Source: Flavobacteriales bacterium
GTDB lineage: Bacteria > Bacteroidota > Bacteroidia > Flavobacteriales_D > CANHHI01
Assembly: GCA_947460225.1 (NCBI GenBank)
Contig: CANHHI010000022.1
Coordinates: 1 to 15,551, forward strand
Length of the DNA stretch: 15,551 nt
Reading direction: 5' to 3'
The notes beneath the pieces were generated by a model that was not told the origin of the DNA, made no database searches, and saw only the letters and a program-made list of their open reading frames with translations. Below are positions 8,568 through 15,388 of the stretch, one piece after another. Numbering within the stretch: the stretch's first letter is position 1; the number at the start of each line of letters is the position of its first letter. The translations under genes were made by a program, and so were the position numbers.

Positions 8568-10286
8568 TTACGCAATCCCCTTTATCTGCAATTGCAGGCG
8601 TTTTACGCCTTGCCAATCGTTTGCTTCCAGTTGATAAGCCAGTTTCACGCTTGGCGACTCTTCTAATAATTGCATTTTGTCCGCCATGTTAAAAGCAATG
8701 GCTTTGAGGCGTTCTTTGCCCACGCACACGGAAAACCGCAGGTGTTTTTCCGCTAAAACTTGTGGATTTTCTATTTTTACCCTTTCGCTCAAAAAAACAG
8801 GGTTCATATTTTCTGGACCAAAGGGAGCCATTTGGTTGAGCAATCTAAAAAATTTCGGATATTGATTTTGACTGCTTGCTTGCGTGTCTATCAATTCCGA
8901 TAAATCCAGTGTGGTGTCTATTTCTAATTCGGGTATGCGCAATTCTGGGGCTAAATTTTCCCCTACAACACGCTCAAATCTTTCACAAAATGGCTCAAAA
9001 TTATGGGGTTTTAGCGTAAGCCCAGCAGCGTATTTGTGTCCACCAAAGGTTTCTAGCAAATCCGAGCATTGCTCAATTGCCCAGTGTATATCAAAATCTT
9101 TCACCGAGCGTGCCGAACCTGCTATTTTATCCTGACTATTTGTAAAAACCAAGGTCGGGCGATAATACTTTTCCACCAAGCGAGACGCCACAATGCCAAT
9201 TACGCCCTTGTGCCAATGCCCTTGATACACAATCGTGCTGGCACTATTTTGCTTGATAGGGCAAATGTCTATCATTTCCATGGCTTCAAAGGTAATATCC
9301 TCGTCTTTTTCTCGTCTGCTCATGTTGTTGAGGTGCAAATTTTTAGACCAAGTTTCGGCGGTTGCCACATTATCTGCCAAAAGCAATTTCACGGCATTTT
9401 TTGCTGATTCTATTCTGCCCGCAGCGTTAATTCTCGGACCTATTTTAAACACCACGTCGCTCACGCTGTATTCGTTATTGCCTTGGCTAGACACTTTTTT
9501 GAGCGTGGCAAAACCCAGTTTGGGCTTTTCGTTGAACTGTTTGAGTCCATAATACGCCAAAATGCGATTTTCCCCAGTAATGGGCACAATATCACAGCAA
9601 ATACTCACCGCACAATAATCCAAGGCTTCGTATAAAGTATCTTCCTGCCAGCCTTGCGCTTGAAAAAGTGCCTGCAAGAGTTTAAAACCCACGCCACAAC
9701 CCGAAAGTTCCTTGTATGGATACTTGCAATCCGCTCTTTTCGCATCTAATACCGCCACAGCATTTGGCAATTCTTCGCCCGGCAAATGGTGGTCGCAAAT
9801 AATAAAATCTACGCCCAAGCCATTGGCATAAGCAATTTTATCTGCCGATTTTATGCCACAATCTAGGGCAATAATCAAAGAAAATCCTTCTTTTTTGGCG
9901 TAATCTATACCTTGAAAACTAATGCCATAGCCCTCGGCATATCTATCTGGAATGTAAAAATCTAGGTTTGGGCTATAATTTTTTAGCACATACATCATCA
10001 AAGCCACAGAAGTCGTACCATCTACATCATAATCGCCATAAATGAGTATTTTCTCCTGCTTAGACAATGCCGTTACCAGCCTGTCCACAGCTTTTTGCAT
10101 GTCTTGCATCAAAAAAGGATTGTGCAAATCTTTCAGTTCAGGACGAAAAAAATACTTACTGCTTGCAAAATCTGTAATGCCCCTTTGTGCCAAAAGTTCT
10201 GCAATAGCCTTTGGAATGTTGAGTTCATGTTGTAATTTTTCCACGCAATCTGCGGGGGCTTGATTTTTGATTTGCCAACGCATCAT
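8568..10286 (-). CDS. recJ: Single-stranded-DNA-specific exonuclease RecJ
   Basis: This 572-residue protein is the usual size for Bacteroidota RecJ. RecJ degrades single-stranded DNA 5' to 3' in recombination and mismatch/base-excision repair. The DHH phosphoesterase core is intact: DYDVDG at 85-90, ALDCGI at 140-145, and CDHH with the DHH triad at 165-167, then SGCGVGFKL and GPRINAAGR. The DHHA1 domain carries GGHKYAAG at 415-422. A C-terminal OB-like segment ends the protein. These acidic and His residues hold the metal ions. Translation may begin at either of two adjacent ATGs (10286 or 10283). The upstream DUF3109 stop is only 3 bp away, so the genes are probably translationally coupled; the operon appears to end here at the hairpin near 8477-8498. 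Confidence 0.96.
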   Translation of the reverse strand: MMRWQIKNQAPADCVEKLQHELNIPKAIAELLAQRGITDFASSKYFFRPELKDLHNPFLMQDMQKAVDRLVTALSKQEKILIYGDYDVDGTTSVALMMYVLKNYSPNLDFYIPDRYAEGYGISFQGIDYAKKEGFSLIIALDCGIKSADKIAYANGLGVDFIICDHHLPGEELPNAVAVLDAKRADCKYPYKELSGCGVGFKLLQALFQAQGWQEDTLYEALDYCAVSICCDIVPITGENRILAYYGLKQFNEKPKLGFATLKKVSSQGNNEYSVSDVVFKIGPRINAAGRIESAKNAVKLLLADNVATAETWSKNLHLNNMSRREKDEDITFEAMEMIDICPIKQNSASTIVYQGHWHKGVIGIVASRLVEKYYRPTLVFTNSQDKIAGSARSVKDFDIHWAIEQCSDLLETFGGHKYAAGLTLKPHNFEPFCERFERVVGENLAPELRIPELEIDTTLDLSELIDTQASSQNQYPKFFRLLNQMAPFGPENMNPVFLSERVKIENPQVLAEKHLRFSVCVGKERLKAIAFNMADKMQLLEESPSVKLAYQLEANDWQGVKRLQLQIKGIA

Positions 10287-10289
10287 GGA

Positions 10290-10859
10290 TTATTTTTTGT
10301 CTAACAGCGCATCGGCAGCTTCTATTTTATCATAAAAAGACTTGCCAAAAGCACGAATCAGCGGTTCTTTCAGAAATTGATATATTTTTACTTTTAAAGC
10401 GTCTCCCAAAGTGCAGGCAGCCTTGCAAATCTCCCAACGGTCATAATTCAAAGCTGTATAACTTGCCAGCTTTCTGGTGCGAATGGGGTACAAATGGCAG
10501 GAAATGGGTTTTTTAAAATGTGTTTTCCCCGCACGGTGGGCTTGCTCAATGGCACACAGTGCCGTTTTTTGCGCATCATACACCACAAAAGCGCAAGCAC
10601 TATTATCCACCAAAGTCGTTACCGCTTCCCCCTCCGACATATACGAAACGCCCGTCTGCGCAATGGCAGCAATGCCTGCTTGCAGCATAAATGGCTTGAT
10701 GTTTTCCAATTCATCGTTTAAAATGTCCACTTCTTCGGCAGTCAGCGGTGCACCTGCATCGCCAGCCACGCAACAATTGCCCTTGCACGCTTTCAAATCG
10801 CACACAAAGTGTTTTTCAAATATATCCAAAGAGAGGAGTTTGCCGTCTATTTCTACCAT
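10290..10859 (-). CDS. DUF3109 family cysteine-rich protein
   Basis: This 189-residue protein has nine cysteines. A cluster CDLKACKGNCC (Cys20, 25, 29, 30) is followed by GDAGAPL, then Cys89, Cys102, the SCHLYPIR motif (Cys121) and CKAAC (Cys145, 149). That layout is the DUF3109 pattern, related to the YkgJ-type putative zinc or iron-sulphur binding CxxxC proteins. No biochemical function is established that I know of; metal binding is inferred from the cysteine spacing. The frame extends to a TTG at 10871, but ATG 10859 gives the family-like N-terminus (MVEIDGKLLS) and avoids overlap with the upstream gene, leaving a 1-bp gap. recJ begins 3 bp downstream, so it sits inside a tight operon. 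Confidence 0.85.
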   Translation of the reverse strand: MVEIDGKLLSLDIFEKHFVCDLKACKGNCCVAGDAGAPLTAEEVDILNDELENIKPFMLQAGIAAIAQTGVSYMSEGEAVTTLVDNSACAFVVYDAQKTALCAIEQAHRAGKTHFKKPISCHLYPIRTRKLASYTALNYDRWEICKAACTLGDALKVKIYQFLKEPLIRAFGKSFYDKIEAADALLDKK

Positions 10860-10860
10860 A

Positions 10861-11340
10861 TTATTGTACAAACCTAAATTGCCAACTTGATTTAAAATCG
10901 CTTAAAAATTCCTCTATAAAATCTGTAAAAGTATCTGCAAGCAAATGATTGGCAAAAGGTGTGGCATCATTTATTTTGCCTTGTGCGTACAAATTGGGCA
11001 AATCTGCAAGTGTGCATATTTGTGGATTTCCTGCAAGGTAATACACCACAACCTGCCTGTTTGTAAGCACCACACCCAATTGTTCTTCCCAATCTTTCAC
11101 CGCACGCATCAGCGCATCTATGCTACACCCCGAAGGTTGTAAGGCATTTTTATTGACTGCAAACACCAAAAAAACAGCATCTTTTATAAAAACTTCCGCT
11201 GCTAAGGGCGTGCCGTGTTTTGCCCATTGCATAGCAAATTCTTCTGCCTGTGCTAAAAGTATTTGTGTCTCTTCATCCGTCAAAATCCGCTCGGCGGTAA
11301 ATATCCACAAACGGCTATGGCTTATCTTTGGGTTTGTCAT
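10861..11340 (-). CDS. Conserved small hypothetical protein (SGCSID motif)
   Basis: This 159-residue soluble protein has no signal peptide or membrane segment. It starts MTNPKISHSRLWIFTAERIL and has an SGCSID motif at residues 70-75 around a single central Cys71, then alternating helices and strands. I recall similar short proteins as widespread in Bacteroidota with this 'W.Y.A.R.LT..E' opening and SGCSID motif, often labelled 'ABC transporter ATPase' in databases. That label cannot be right here, as no Walker A or B motif or ABC signature is present. Its ATG lies inside the end of the tatA-type gene (26-bp overlap including the stop) and its stop is 1 bp from the DUF3109 start. It is therefore probably translationally coupled. 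Function unknown. Confidence 0.75.
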   Translation of the reverse strand: MTNPKISHSRLWIFTAERILTDEETQILLAQAEEFAMQWAKHGTPLAAEVFIKDAVFLVFAVNKNALQPSGCSIDALMRAVKDWEEQLGVVLTNRQVVVYYLAGNPQICTLADLPNLYAQGKINDATPFANHLLADTFTDFIEEFLSDFKSSWQFRFVQ

Positions 11341-11605
11341 CTACTGTGTCGTTGGTTTGGTTTGGCTCTACTGCTTTTTCTATTTGTTGTGCAATTTCAT
11401 TTCTTTGCCTTTGCACCTCTTGGCTCATTTTTTGCGCACCTGCCATAAATTCCTGTTGAATTTCGGAGGTAATTTGCCTGCTTTTATTGAAAAAGCGTCC
11501 GAGCGTGCGGGCAATGTTTGGCAAACTCTCTGGACCAAAGAGCAGGAGTATCACTAAAAAAACGAAAAAAATCTCGCCCGTGCTAATGTCTAAAAAAAGG
11601 AACAT
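11315..11605 (-). CDS. tatA: Twin-arginine translocase TatA/TatB-type subunit
   Basis: This 96-residue protein has the TatA/Hcf106 plan. One N-terminal transmembrane helix (about residues 8-23, GEIFFVFLVILLLFG) runs into the conserved hinge FGPESLP (23-29). An amphipathic helix (IARTLGRFFNKS...) and a long charged, Gln/Glu-rich helix follow, with an Asp/Lys-rich tail. Such subunits assemble with TatC in the inner membrane to export folded proteins bearing RR signal peptides. The FGP-E variant of the hinge also occurs in TatB, so TatA versus TatB cannot be settled; no tatC is in the window. It heads the run of overlapping genes ending in recJ and lies 39 bp after the gyrB stop. No promoter box is seen in that gap, so some read-through from gyrB is possible. 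Confidence 0.85.
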   Translation of the reverse strand: MFLFLDISTGEIFFVFLVILLLFGPESLPNIARTLGRFFNKSRQITSEIQQEFMAGAQKMSQEVQRQRNEIAQQIEKAVEPNQTNDTVDDKPKDKP

Positions 11606-11614
11606 AGTTTATCT

Positions 11615-11639
11615 AAAAAAGCCCCACTTTTGCGGGGCT
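11615..11639 (-). terminator. Rho-independent terminator after gyrB
   Basis: Read on the minus strand, AGCCCC and GGGGCT arms (11634-11639 and 11620-11625) enclose an 8-nt loop and are followed directly by TTTTTT (11620-11615, sharing the last stem base). It begins 5 bp after the gyrB stop and lies before the tatA start, so it should end or attenuate gyrB transcription. Confidence 0.88.
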
Positions 11640-11644
11640 ATCTA

Positions 11645-13591
11645 TTAAGCGTCAATTCTAGCGTATTTGGCGTTCTTTTCTATAAAATCACGGCGCAAAG
11701 GCACGTCCTCACCCATGAGCATAGAAAATATTCTATCACATTCCACAGCATTGCTGATCGTTACTTGGCGAAGCGTTCTAAAACCTGGGTTCATGGTCGT
11801 ATCCCACAATTGTTCGGCGTTCATTTCTCCCAAACCTTTATAACGCTGAATATTCACAGAACTTTCAGAGCCATTGCCTTTGAGTTCTTGTATAAACTGC
11901 TCTCGTTGCGTCTCATTCCAAGCATAATGCTCTTTATTGCCTTTTTTCACCAAATAGAGTGGGGGCGTGGCAATGTAAATATAACCTTTGTCCACCAATT
12001 CACGCATGTAGCGGAAAAAGAATGTTAGAATCAAGGTTTCAATGTGCGAACCGTCAATGTCAGCATCACACATAATCACAATCTTGTGGTAGCGCAGTTT
12101 TTCCAAATTCAAGGCTTTGCTGTCCTCTTCTGTACCAATGCGCACACCCAAGGCGGTATAAATATTTTTGATTTCTTCATTTTCAAAAATCTTGTGTTGC
12201 ATGGCTTTTTCCACGTTCAAAATTTTACCACGCAAGGGCATAATGGCTTGGAAATTTCGGTCTCTGCCTTGTTTGGCAGTACCCCCCGCAGAATCACCCT
12301 CCACCAAGAACAATTCACACAAAGCAGGGTCTTTTTCACTGCAATCGGCTAGTTTGCCAGGCAAACTAAATGAAGACATCACGCCTTTGCGCTGCACCAT
12401 TTCACGGGCTTTTTTAGCCGCTTGACGAGCCTGTGCGGCAAGCACCACTTTGCTCACAATTGCTTTGGCATCGGCTGGATTTTCCTCCAAATAAACTTCC
12501 AGCATTTCTGATACCGCTTGGCTCACCGCTGCGGTAACGTCTCTATTGCCGAGTTTGGTTTTGGTTTGCCCTTCAAACATAGGCTCTGCCACTTTCACAG
12601 AAATAACCGCCGTCAAACCTTCTCTAAAATCATCGCCCGTAATTTCTACTTTTAATTTTTCTAAAAGTTTATTATCATCGGCATATTTTTTCAGCGTGGC
12701 AGTTAAGCCCCTTCTAAAACCTGCCAAGTGCGTACCGCCTTCATGGGTATTGATGTTATTGACGTAAGAAAATAAATTTTCCGCATAACCATCGTTGTAA
12801 ATCATTGCCACTTCAACAGGAATACCATTTTTGTCCCCCTCAAAATAAATGGGTTTTGAAATAATCGTTTGCCTATTGCTGTCCAAGAAAATTACATATT
12901 CTTTTAAACCGCCCTCGGAGTAAAAAAGCTCGTTTTTAACGTCTTCCTCACGCTCGTCTCGGAGTATGATTTTAATGCCACTATTTAAATATGCCAATTC
13001 ACGCAAACGTGCGGCAAGTATATCATAGCTGTATTCTGTGATTTCTGTAAAAATGCTGTCATCAGGCGTAAAATGCACACGTGTGCCTGTTTTCTCGCTT
13101 TCTCCCGCCACACGCACAGGATACAAAGGCTTACCCTGACTATATTCTTGTTCAAAAATTTTGCCTTCTCGTTCTACGGTTACTTTTAAGTGTTTGGAAA
13201 GCGCATTCACACAAGACACACCCACACCATGCAAACCACCAGACACCTTGTAGGTGTCTTTGTCAAATTTACCGCCTGCATGCAAAACCGTCATCACCAC
13301 CTCCAAAGCAGAACGCTTTTCGGTTGGGTGCATCGCCGTAGGAATACCACGTCCGTTGTCTTGCACAGACACAGAATTGTCCGTATGTATGGTAACAAAT
13401 ATATCCGAGCAATGTCCTGCCAGTGCTTCATCTATGGAGTTGTCCACCACTTCATAAACCAAATGGTGCAAACCACGTGAACCTACGTCGCCAATGTACA
13501 TGCCTGGGCGTTTTCTAACCGCTTCCAAGCCCTCTAACACCTGAATATTACTCGCTGAATATGCCTCTGAGGCTTTATTTTTATCTTCCAT
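11645..13591 (-). CDS. gyrB: DNA gyrase subunit B
   Basis: This 648-residue ATPase subunit of DNA gyrase introduces negative supercoils together with GyrA, which is not in the window. The GHKL ATPase domain shows EVVDNSIDEA (47-56), DNGRGIP (78-84) and GGLHGVGVS (118-126). The TOPRIM domain has the catalytic Glu431 in LVEGDSAGG, PLRGKILNVEKA, and the metal-binding DADID at 509-513. QRYKGLGEMN and a C-terminus FIEKNAKYARIDA follow. The length equals short GyrBs lacking the large enterobacterial insertion. ParE is a paralogue of the same plan; the C-terminus and motifs favour GyrB. The frame reaches a TTG at 13618, but ATG 13591 (MEDKNKASEAY) fits the family and leaves the promoter outside the gene. 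A terminator follows immediately. Confidence 0.95.
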   Translation of the reverse strand: MEDKNKASEAYSASNIQVLEGLEAVRKRPGMYIGDVGSRGLHHLVYEVVDNSIDEALAGHCSDIFVTIHTDNSVSVQDNGRGIPTAMHPTEKRSALEVVMTVLHAGGKFDKDTYKVSGGLHGVGVSCVNALSKHLKVTVEREGKIFEQEYSQGKPLYPVRVAGESEKTGTRVHFTPDDSIFTEITEYSYDILAARLRELAYLNSGIKIILRDEREEDVKNELFYSEGGLKEYVIFLDSNRQTIISKPIYFEGDKNGIPVEVAMIYNDGYAENLFSYVNNINTHEGGTHLAGFRRGLTATLKKYADDNKLLEKLKVEITGDDFREGLTAVISVKVAEPMFEGQTKTKLGNRDVTAAVSQAVSEMLEVYLEENPADAKAIVSKVVLAAQARQAAKKAREMVQRKGVMSSFSLPGKLADCSEKDPALCELFLVEGDSAGGTAKQGRDRNFQAIMPLRGKILNVEKAMQHKIFENEEIKNIYTALGVRIGTEEDSKALNLEKLRYHKIVIMCDADIDGSHIETLILTFFFRYMRELVDKGYIYIATPPLYLVKKGNKEHYAWNETQREQFIQELKGNGSESSVNIQRYKGLGEMNAEQLWDTTMNPGFRTLRQVTISNAVECDRIFSMLMGEDVPLRRDFIEKNAKYARIDA

Positions 13592-13615
13592 AAAAAAGCA
13601 TCTGCTTAACAAGTA

Positions 13616-13646
13616 CAAAGATAAACAAATAAAGGCTTAAAAACAA
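13616..13646 (-). promoter_or_regulatory. Promoter of gyrB (-33 TTG, -7 TATCTTTG)
   Basis: On the minus strand TTG (13646-13644) is followed after 20 bp by TATCTTTG (13623-13616), matching the Bacteroidota primary-sigma promoter in both elements and spacing. The -7 box ends 24 bp before the gyrB ATG. It is the best promoter match in the window and supports ATG 13591 as the start. Confidence 0.7.
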
Positions 13647-13663
13647 GAGCCGTTTATAAAAAA

Positions 13664-14332
13664 TCACATTTCCCCAAAAGCCTTGGCATAATAGGGAGAA
13701 AAATAGGCAATATCTTGAAATATCTCGTTTTGATACAGTTCCCAAGCGGGTTTCACAAGGGCTTTTGCCGAAGGCAAAGTCTGCACAAAATCCCAAACTA
13801 GGGCGTGATTTTTTACATTTTCCGCTACTTTTTCTGCTGCATCACCAATTACCAAAACAGATTTTTGGGCATGTAAATCCGAAAAAGCATCATCAGCTAA
13901 AACCAAATTATATCTGGGTTTTAACTCGTTTTTATTTTTATCATAAACGGCTGTAAAAATTTCGTTTCGGCGTGCGTCCAAAGCGGGAATGTAAAAATCA
14001 TAATGTTTATCTGCCAAATAGCACAAAGCCGTTAAACTATTGACGGCAATTAAGGGTTTTTGCAAGCCAAAACACAAGCCTTTTGCCACCGAGCTACCAA
14101 TGCGCAAGCCTGTATAAGAACCTGGACCTTCGCTGAGGGCAATTGCCGATAAATCTTGAAATTTAATGTGATTTTTTGCCAAAATGCTTTGGATAAAACC
14201 CGTCAATTTTTCGGCGTGGTTGTATTTTTCGGCACTTTCTGCTATGCAGTCCAAAAGCACGTCGTCTGCGCTGAGTGCCACCGAACAGGCTTTGGTGGAG
14301 GTTTCTAGGTGTAAAATATATTTTGCGTGCAT
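13664..14332 (-). CDS. tsaB: tRNA t6A37 biosynthesis protein TsaB
   Basis: This 222-residue protein is of the ASKHA fold (YgjD/YeaZ family). It opens MHAKYILHLETSTKACSVAL, where ILHLETSTKACSVAL is the phosphate-1-like strand-turn, and carries the hallmark SEGPGSYTGLRIG at residues 67-79. TsaB is the scaffold partner of TsaD (with TsaE) in transferring threonylcarbamoyl to A37 of ANN-decoding tRNAs. The protein lacks the metal-binding His pair of TsaD and is short, which excludes TsaD. The open frame extends another 46 residues upstream into efp, but ATG 14332 gives the canonical N-terminus. It diverges from efp across 54 bp and ends 72 bp before the gyrB ATG. Confidence 0.93.
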   Translation of the reverse strand: MHAKYILHLETSTKACSVALSADDVLLDCIAESAEKYNHAEKLTGFIQSILAKNHIKFQDLSAIALSEGPGSYTGLRIGSSVAKGLCFGLQKPLIAVNSLTALCYLADKHYDFYIPALDARRNEIFTAVYDKNKNELKPRYNLVLADDAFSDLHAQKSVLVIGDAAEKVAENVKNHALVWDFVQTLPSAKALVKPAWELYQNEIFQDIAYFSPYYAKAFGEM

Positions 14333-14350
14333 AGATTGACGGTTTTTTAT

Positions 14351-14358
14351 TATATTTG
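14351..14358 (+). promoter_or_regulatory. Candidate -7 box for efp
   Basis: TATATTTG matches TAnnTTTG and lies 28 bp before the efp ATG. No TTG occurs at a proper -33 distance; the nearest upstream TTGs give 12-bp and 25-bp spacers. It directly abuts the opposing box at 14359-14366. Confidence 0.5.
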
Positions 14359-14366
14359 CAAAAGTA
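14359..14366 (-). promoter_or_regulatory. Candidate -7 box for tsaB
   Basis: On the minus strand this reads TACTTTTG, matching TAnnTTTG, 26 bp upstream of the tsaB ATG. It touches the efp box head to head, so the two promoters could not be occupied by polymerase at the same time. No -33 TTG is visible. Confidence 0.4.
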
Positions 14367-14386
14367 ATAATAATTTTTCTAAAAAG

Positions 14387-14971
14387 ATGGCTTTTACTAC
14401 TGCCGATATCCGCAAAGGATTGTGCATGAAACACGACGGAAAACTGCACATAGTCTTGGAGTTTCAACACGTGAAACCGGGCAAAGGTCCCGCTTTTGTG
14501 CGCACCAAATTAAAATGTTTAGAAAACGGAAAAATCATAGATTTTACCTTTTCTTCTGGACACAATATAGAACCTGTGCGCATAGAAAACAGGGAATACC
14601 AATACTTATATCCCGAAGGCGAGGGTTTTGTATTTATGAATACGGAAACCTTTGAGCAGGTGAATATTTCTGAATTTTTGGTGGAGGGCAAGGAATTTAT
14701 GCGTGAGGGCGAAATTGTAAACGTACTCTTCAATGCAGATGATGAAACGCCTTTGAGTTGTGAGTTAAAACCGCATTTGGTTTTTGAAATTGCTTCTGCC
14801 GAAGATGCTGTGAAAGGCAACACCGCCACCAACGCCACCAAAAAAGCCACCATTGAAACAGGCGCAGAAATCAACGTGCCTTTGTTTATCAAACAAGGCG
14901 ATTTTGTGAAAATAGACACCCGCACGGGCGAATATTTGGAGCGTGTGAGTGCCGATAAAGTAAAACGTTAA
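14387..14971 (+). CDS. efp: Translation elongation factor P
   Basis: This 194-residue protein has the three beta-barrel domains of EF-P, which binds between the P and E sites of stalled ribosomes and promotes peptide bonds at polyproline stretches. Domain I starts MAFTTADIRKGLCMKHDGKL and carries the loop VKPGKGPAFVRTKLK with the tip lysine at residue 33. Domain II includes YQYLYPEGEGFVFMN. Domain III ends QGDFVKIDTRTGEYLERV, the EF-P signature. The tip loop contains PGKGP at residues 31-35. The frame opens 20 codons earlier (14327), but ATG 14387 gives the conserved N-terminus and fits the TATATTTG box. No EF-P lysine-modifying genes (epmA, epmB) are in the window. Confidence 0.96.
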   Translation: MAFTTADIRKGLCMKHDGKLHIVLEFQHVKPGKGPAFVRTKLKCLENGKIIDFTFSSGHNIEPVRIENREYQYLYPEGEGFVFMNTETFEQVNISEFLVEGKEFMREGEIVNVLFNADDETPLSCELKPHLVFEIASAEDAVKGNTATNATKKATIETGAEINVPLFIKQGDFVKIDTRTGEYLERVSADKVKR

Positions 14972-14978
14972 ACAGACA

Positions 14979-15014
14979 CGCACTGTGTGCGCAGATTAAA
15001 ACAGACAATGTCTG
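14979..15014 (-). repeat. Hairpin-core-hairpin motif, copy B
   Basis: On the minus strand: hairpin CAGAC-ATT-GTCTG (15014-15002), core TTTTAATCTG (15001-14992), hairpin CGCAC-ACA-GTGCG (14991-14979). It has the same core and same stem and loop sizes as the motif at 8501-8531, with different stem sequences in one arm. It begins 7 bp after the efp stop. No T-run follows on the plus strand, so it is a poor intrinsic terminator for efp. Confidence 0.45.
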
Positions 15015-15043
15015 GTAGAGACAGGGCATGCCCTGTCTCTACC
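15014..15043. repeat. Perfect 30-bp palindrome
   Basis: Two 15-base arms, GGTAGAGACAGGGCA and its exact reverse complement, meet without a loop. Its first base is shared with the last hairpin of copy B. I recall GTAGAGAC...GTCTCTAC palindromes as common intergenic repeats in several phyla including Bacteroidota; only one copy is present here. As RNA it would form a strong stem, but no T-run follows directly. Confidence 0.65.
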
Positions 15044-15077
15044 TATTTACGCATTTTTCCTGCATGCCTGCAAAACC

Positions 15078-15102
15078 GAGACCCAGCCTAAGGCTGGGTC
15101 TC
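15078..15102. repeat. 25-bp palindrome, GAGACCCAGCCT arms
   Basis: Arms of 12 bases (GAGACCCAGCCT and its reverse complement) flank a single A. Like the palindrome 34 bp upstream, it carries GAGAC at its outer end and GTCTC at the other, so the two share ends but not centres. No poly-T follows. It is a likely intergenic palindromic repeat. Confidence 0.6.
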
Positions 15103-15388
15103 ATTGTGGATTTAAGGGTTTCACGTACACACCTCAAACGACAAATAAAATTAAAATACTTACGCCTCGCCAGCTGGTGCGCATCTGCCGTATCTTTAAA
15201 ACAGACGATACACCGCAATTCATCTAGGTTGCAAGCAACTTAGGTAAATAGATTGGATTTTGCTGGTTTTAGCCTGTGTTTGTTTGAACACGTGGAAGTA
15301 ACTAAACCCCCAATACAACCAAGTATAGATATAGCCACCAAAGCCTTTTAGGTTATGCTTTTCACAAGCCAAAAACCCCTATACCGCC
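15103..15388. other. Gene-free stretch
   Basis: No reading frame with recognisable family features was found on either strand. An open frame at 15028-15243 (plus) runs through the palindromes and reads as low-quality sequence. Visible structure: TTAAAACAGACGAT at 15196-15209, differing at one base from 14996-15009 exactly 200 bp away and enclosed by a GTATC/GATAC pair (15190-15211). There is also a hairpin with CTAGGTTGC and GCAACTTAG arms (15224-15243, one G-T pair). Confidence 0.5.

Noticed and set aside
10861..11340. ABC transporter ATPase label for the 159-residue protein
   Set aside because: No Walker A, Walker B or LSGGQ-type signature is present and the protein is too short for an ABC ATPase domain.
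10477..11557. Plus-strand open frames of 137 and 145 codons opposite the DUF3109 and hypothetical/tatA genes
   Set aside because: Both are antisense to well-supported genes and show no family features.
14333..14470. 46-residue N-terminal extension of TsaB overlapping efp
   Set aside because: The canonical TsaB N-terminus begins at ATG 14332; the extension is antisense to efp codons.
14979..14991. Intrinsic terminator of efp
   Set aside because: The stem is only 5 bp and is followed by CAGATTAAAA rather than a T-run on the efp strand.
14979..15102. CRISPR array or tandem repeat array
   Set aside because: The palindromes differ from each other, spacing is irregular and no repeated unit with unique spacers exists; no cas genes are present.
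15028..15243. 71-codon open frame on the plus strand after efp
   Set aside because: It runs through both long palindromes, has no family features, no promoter box before it and an unlikely composition.
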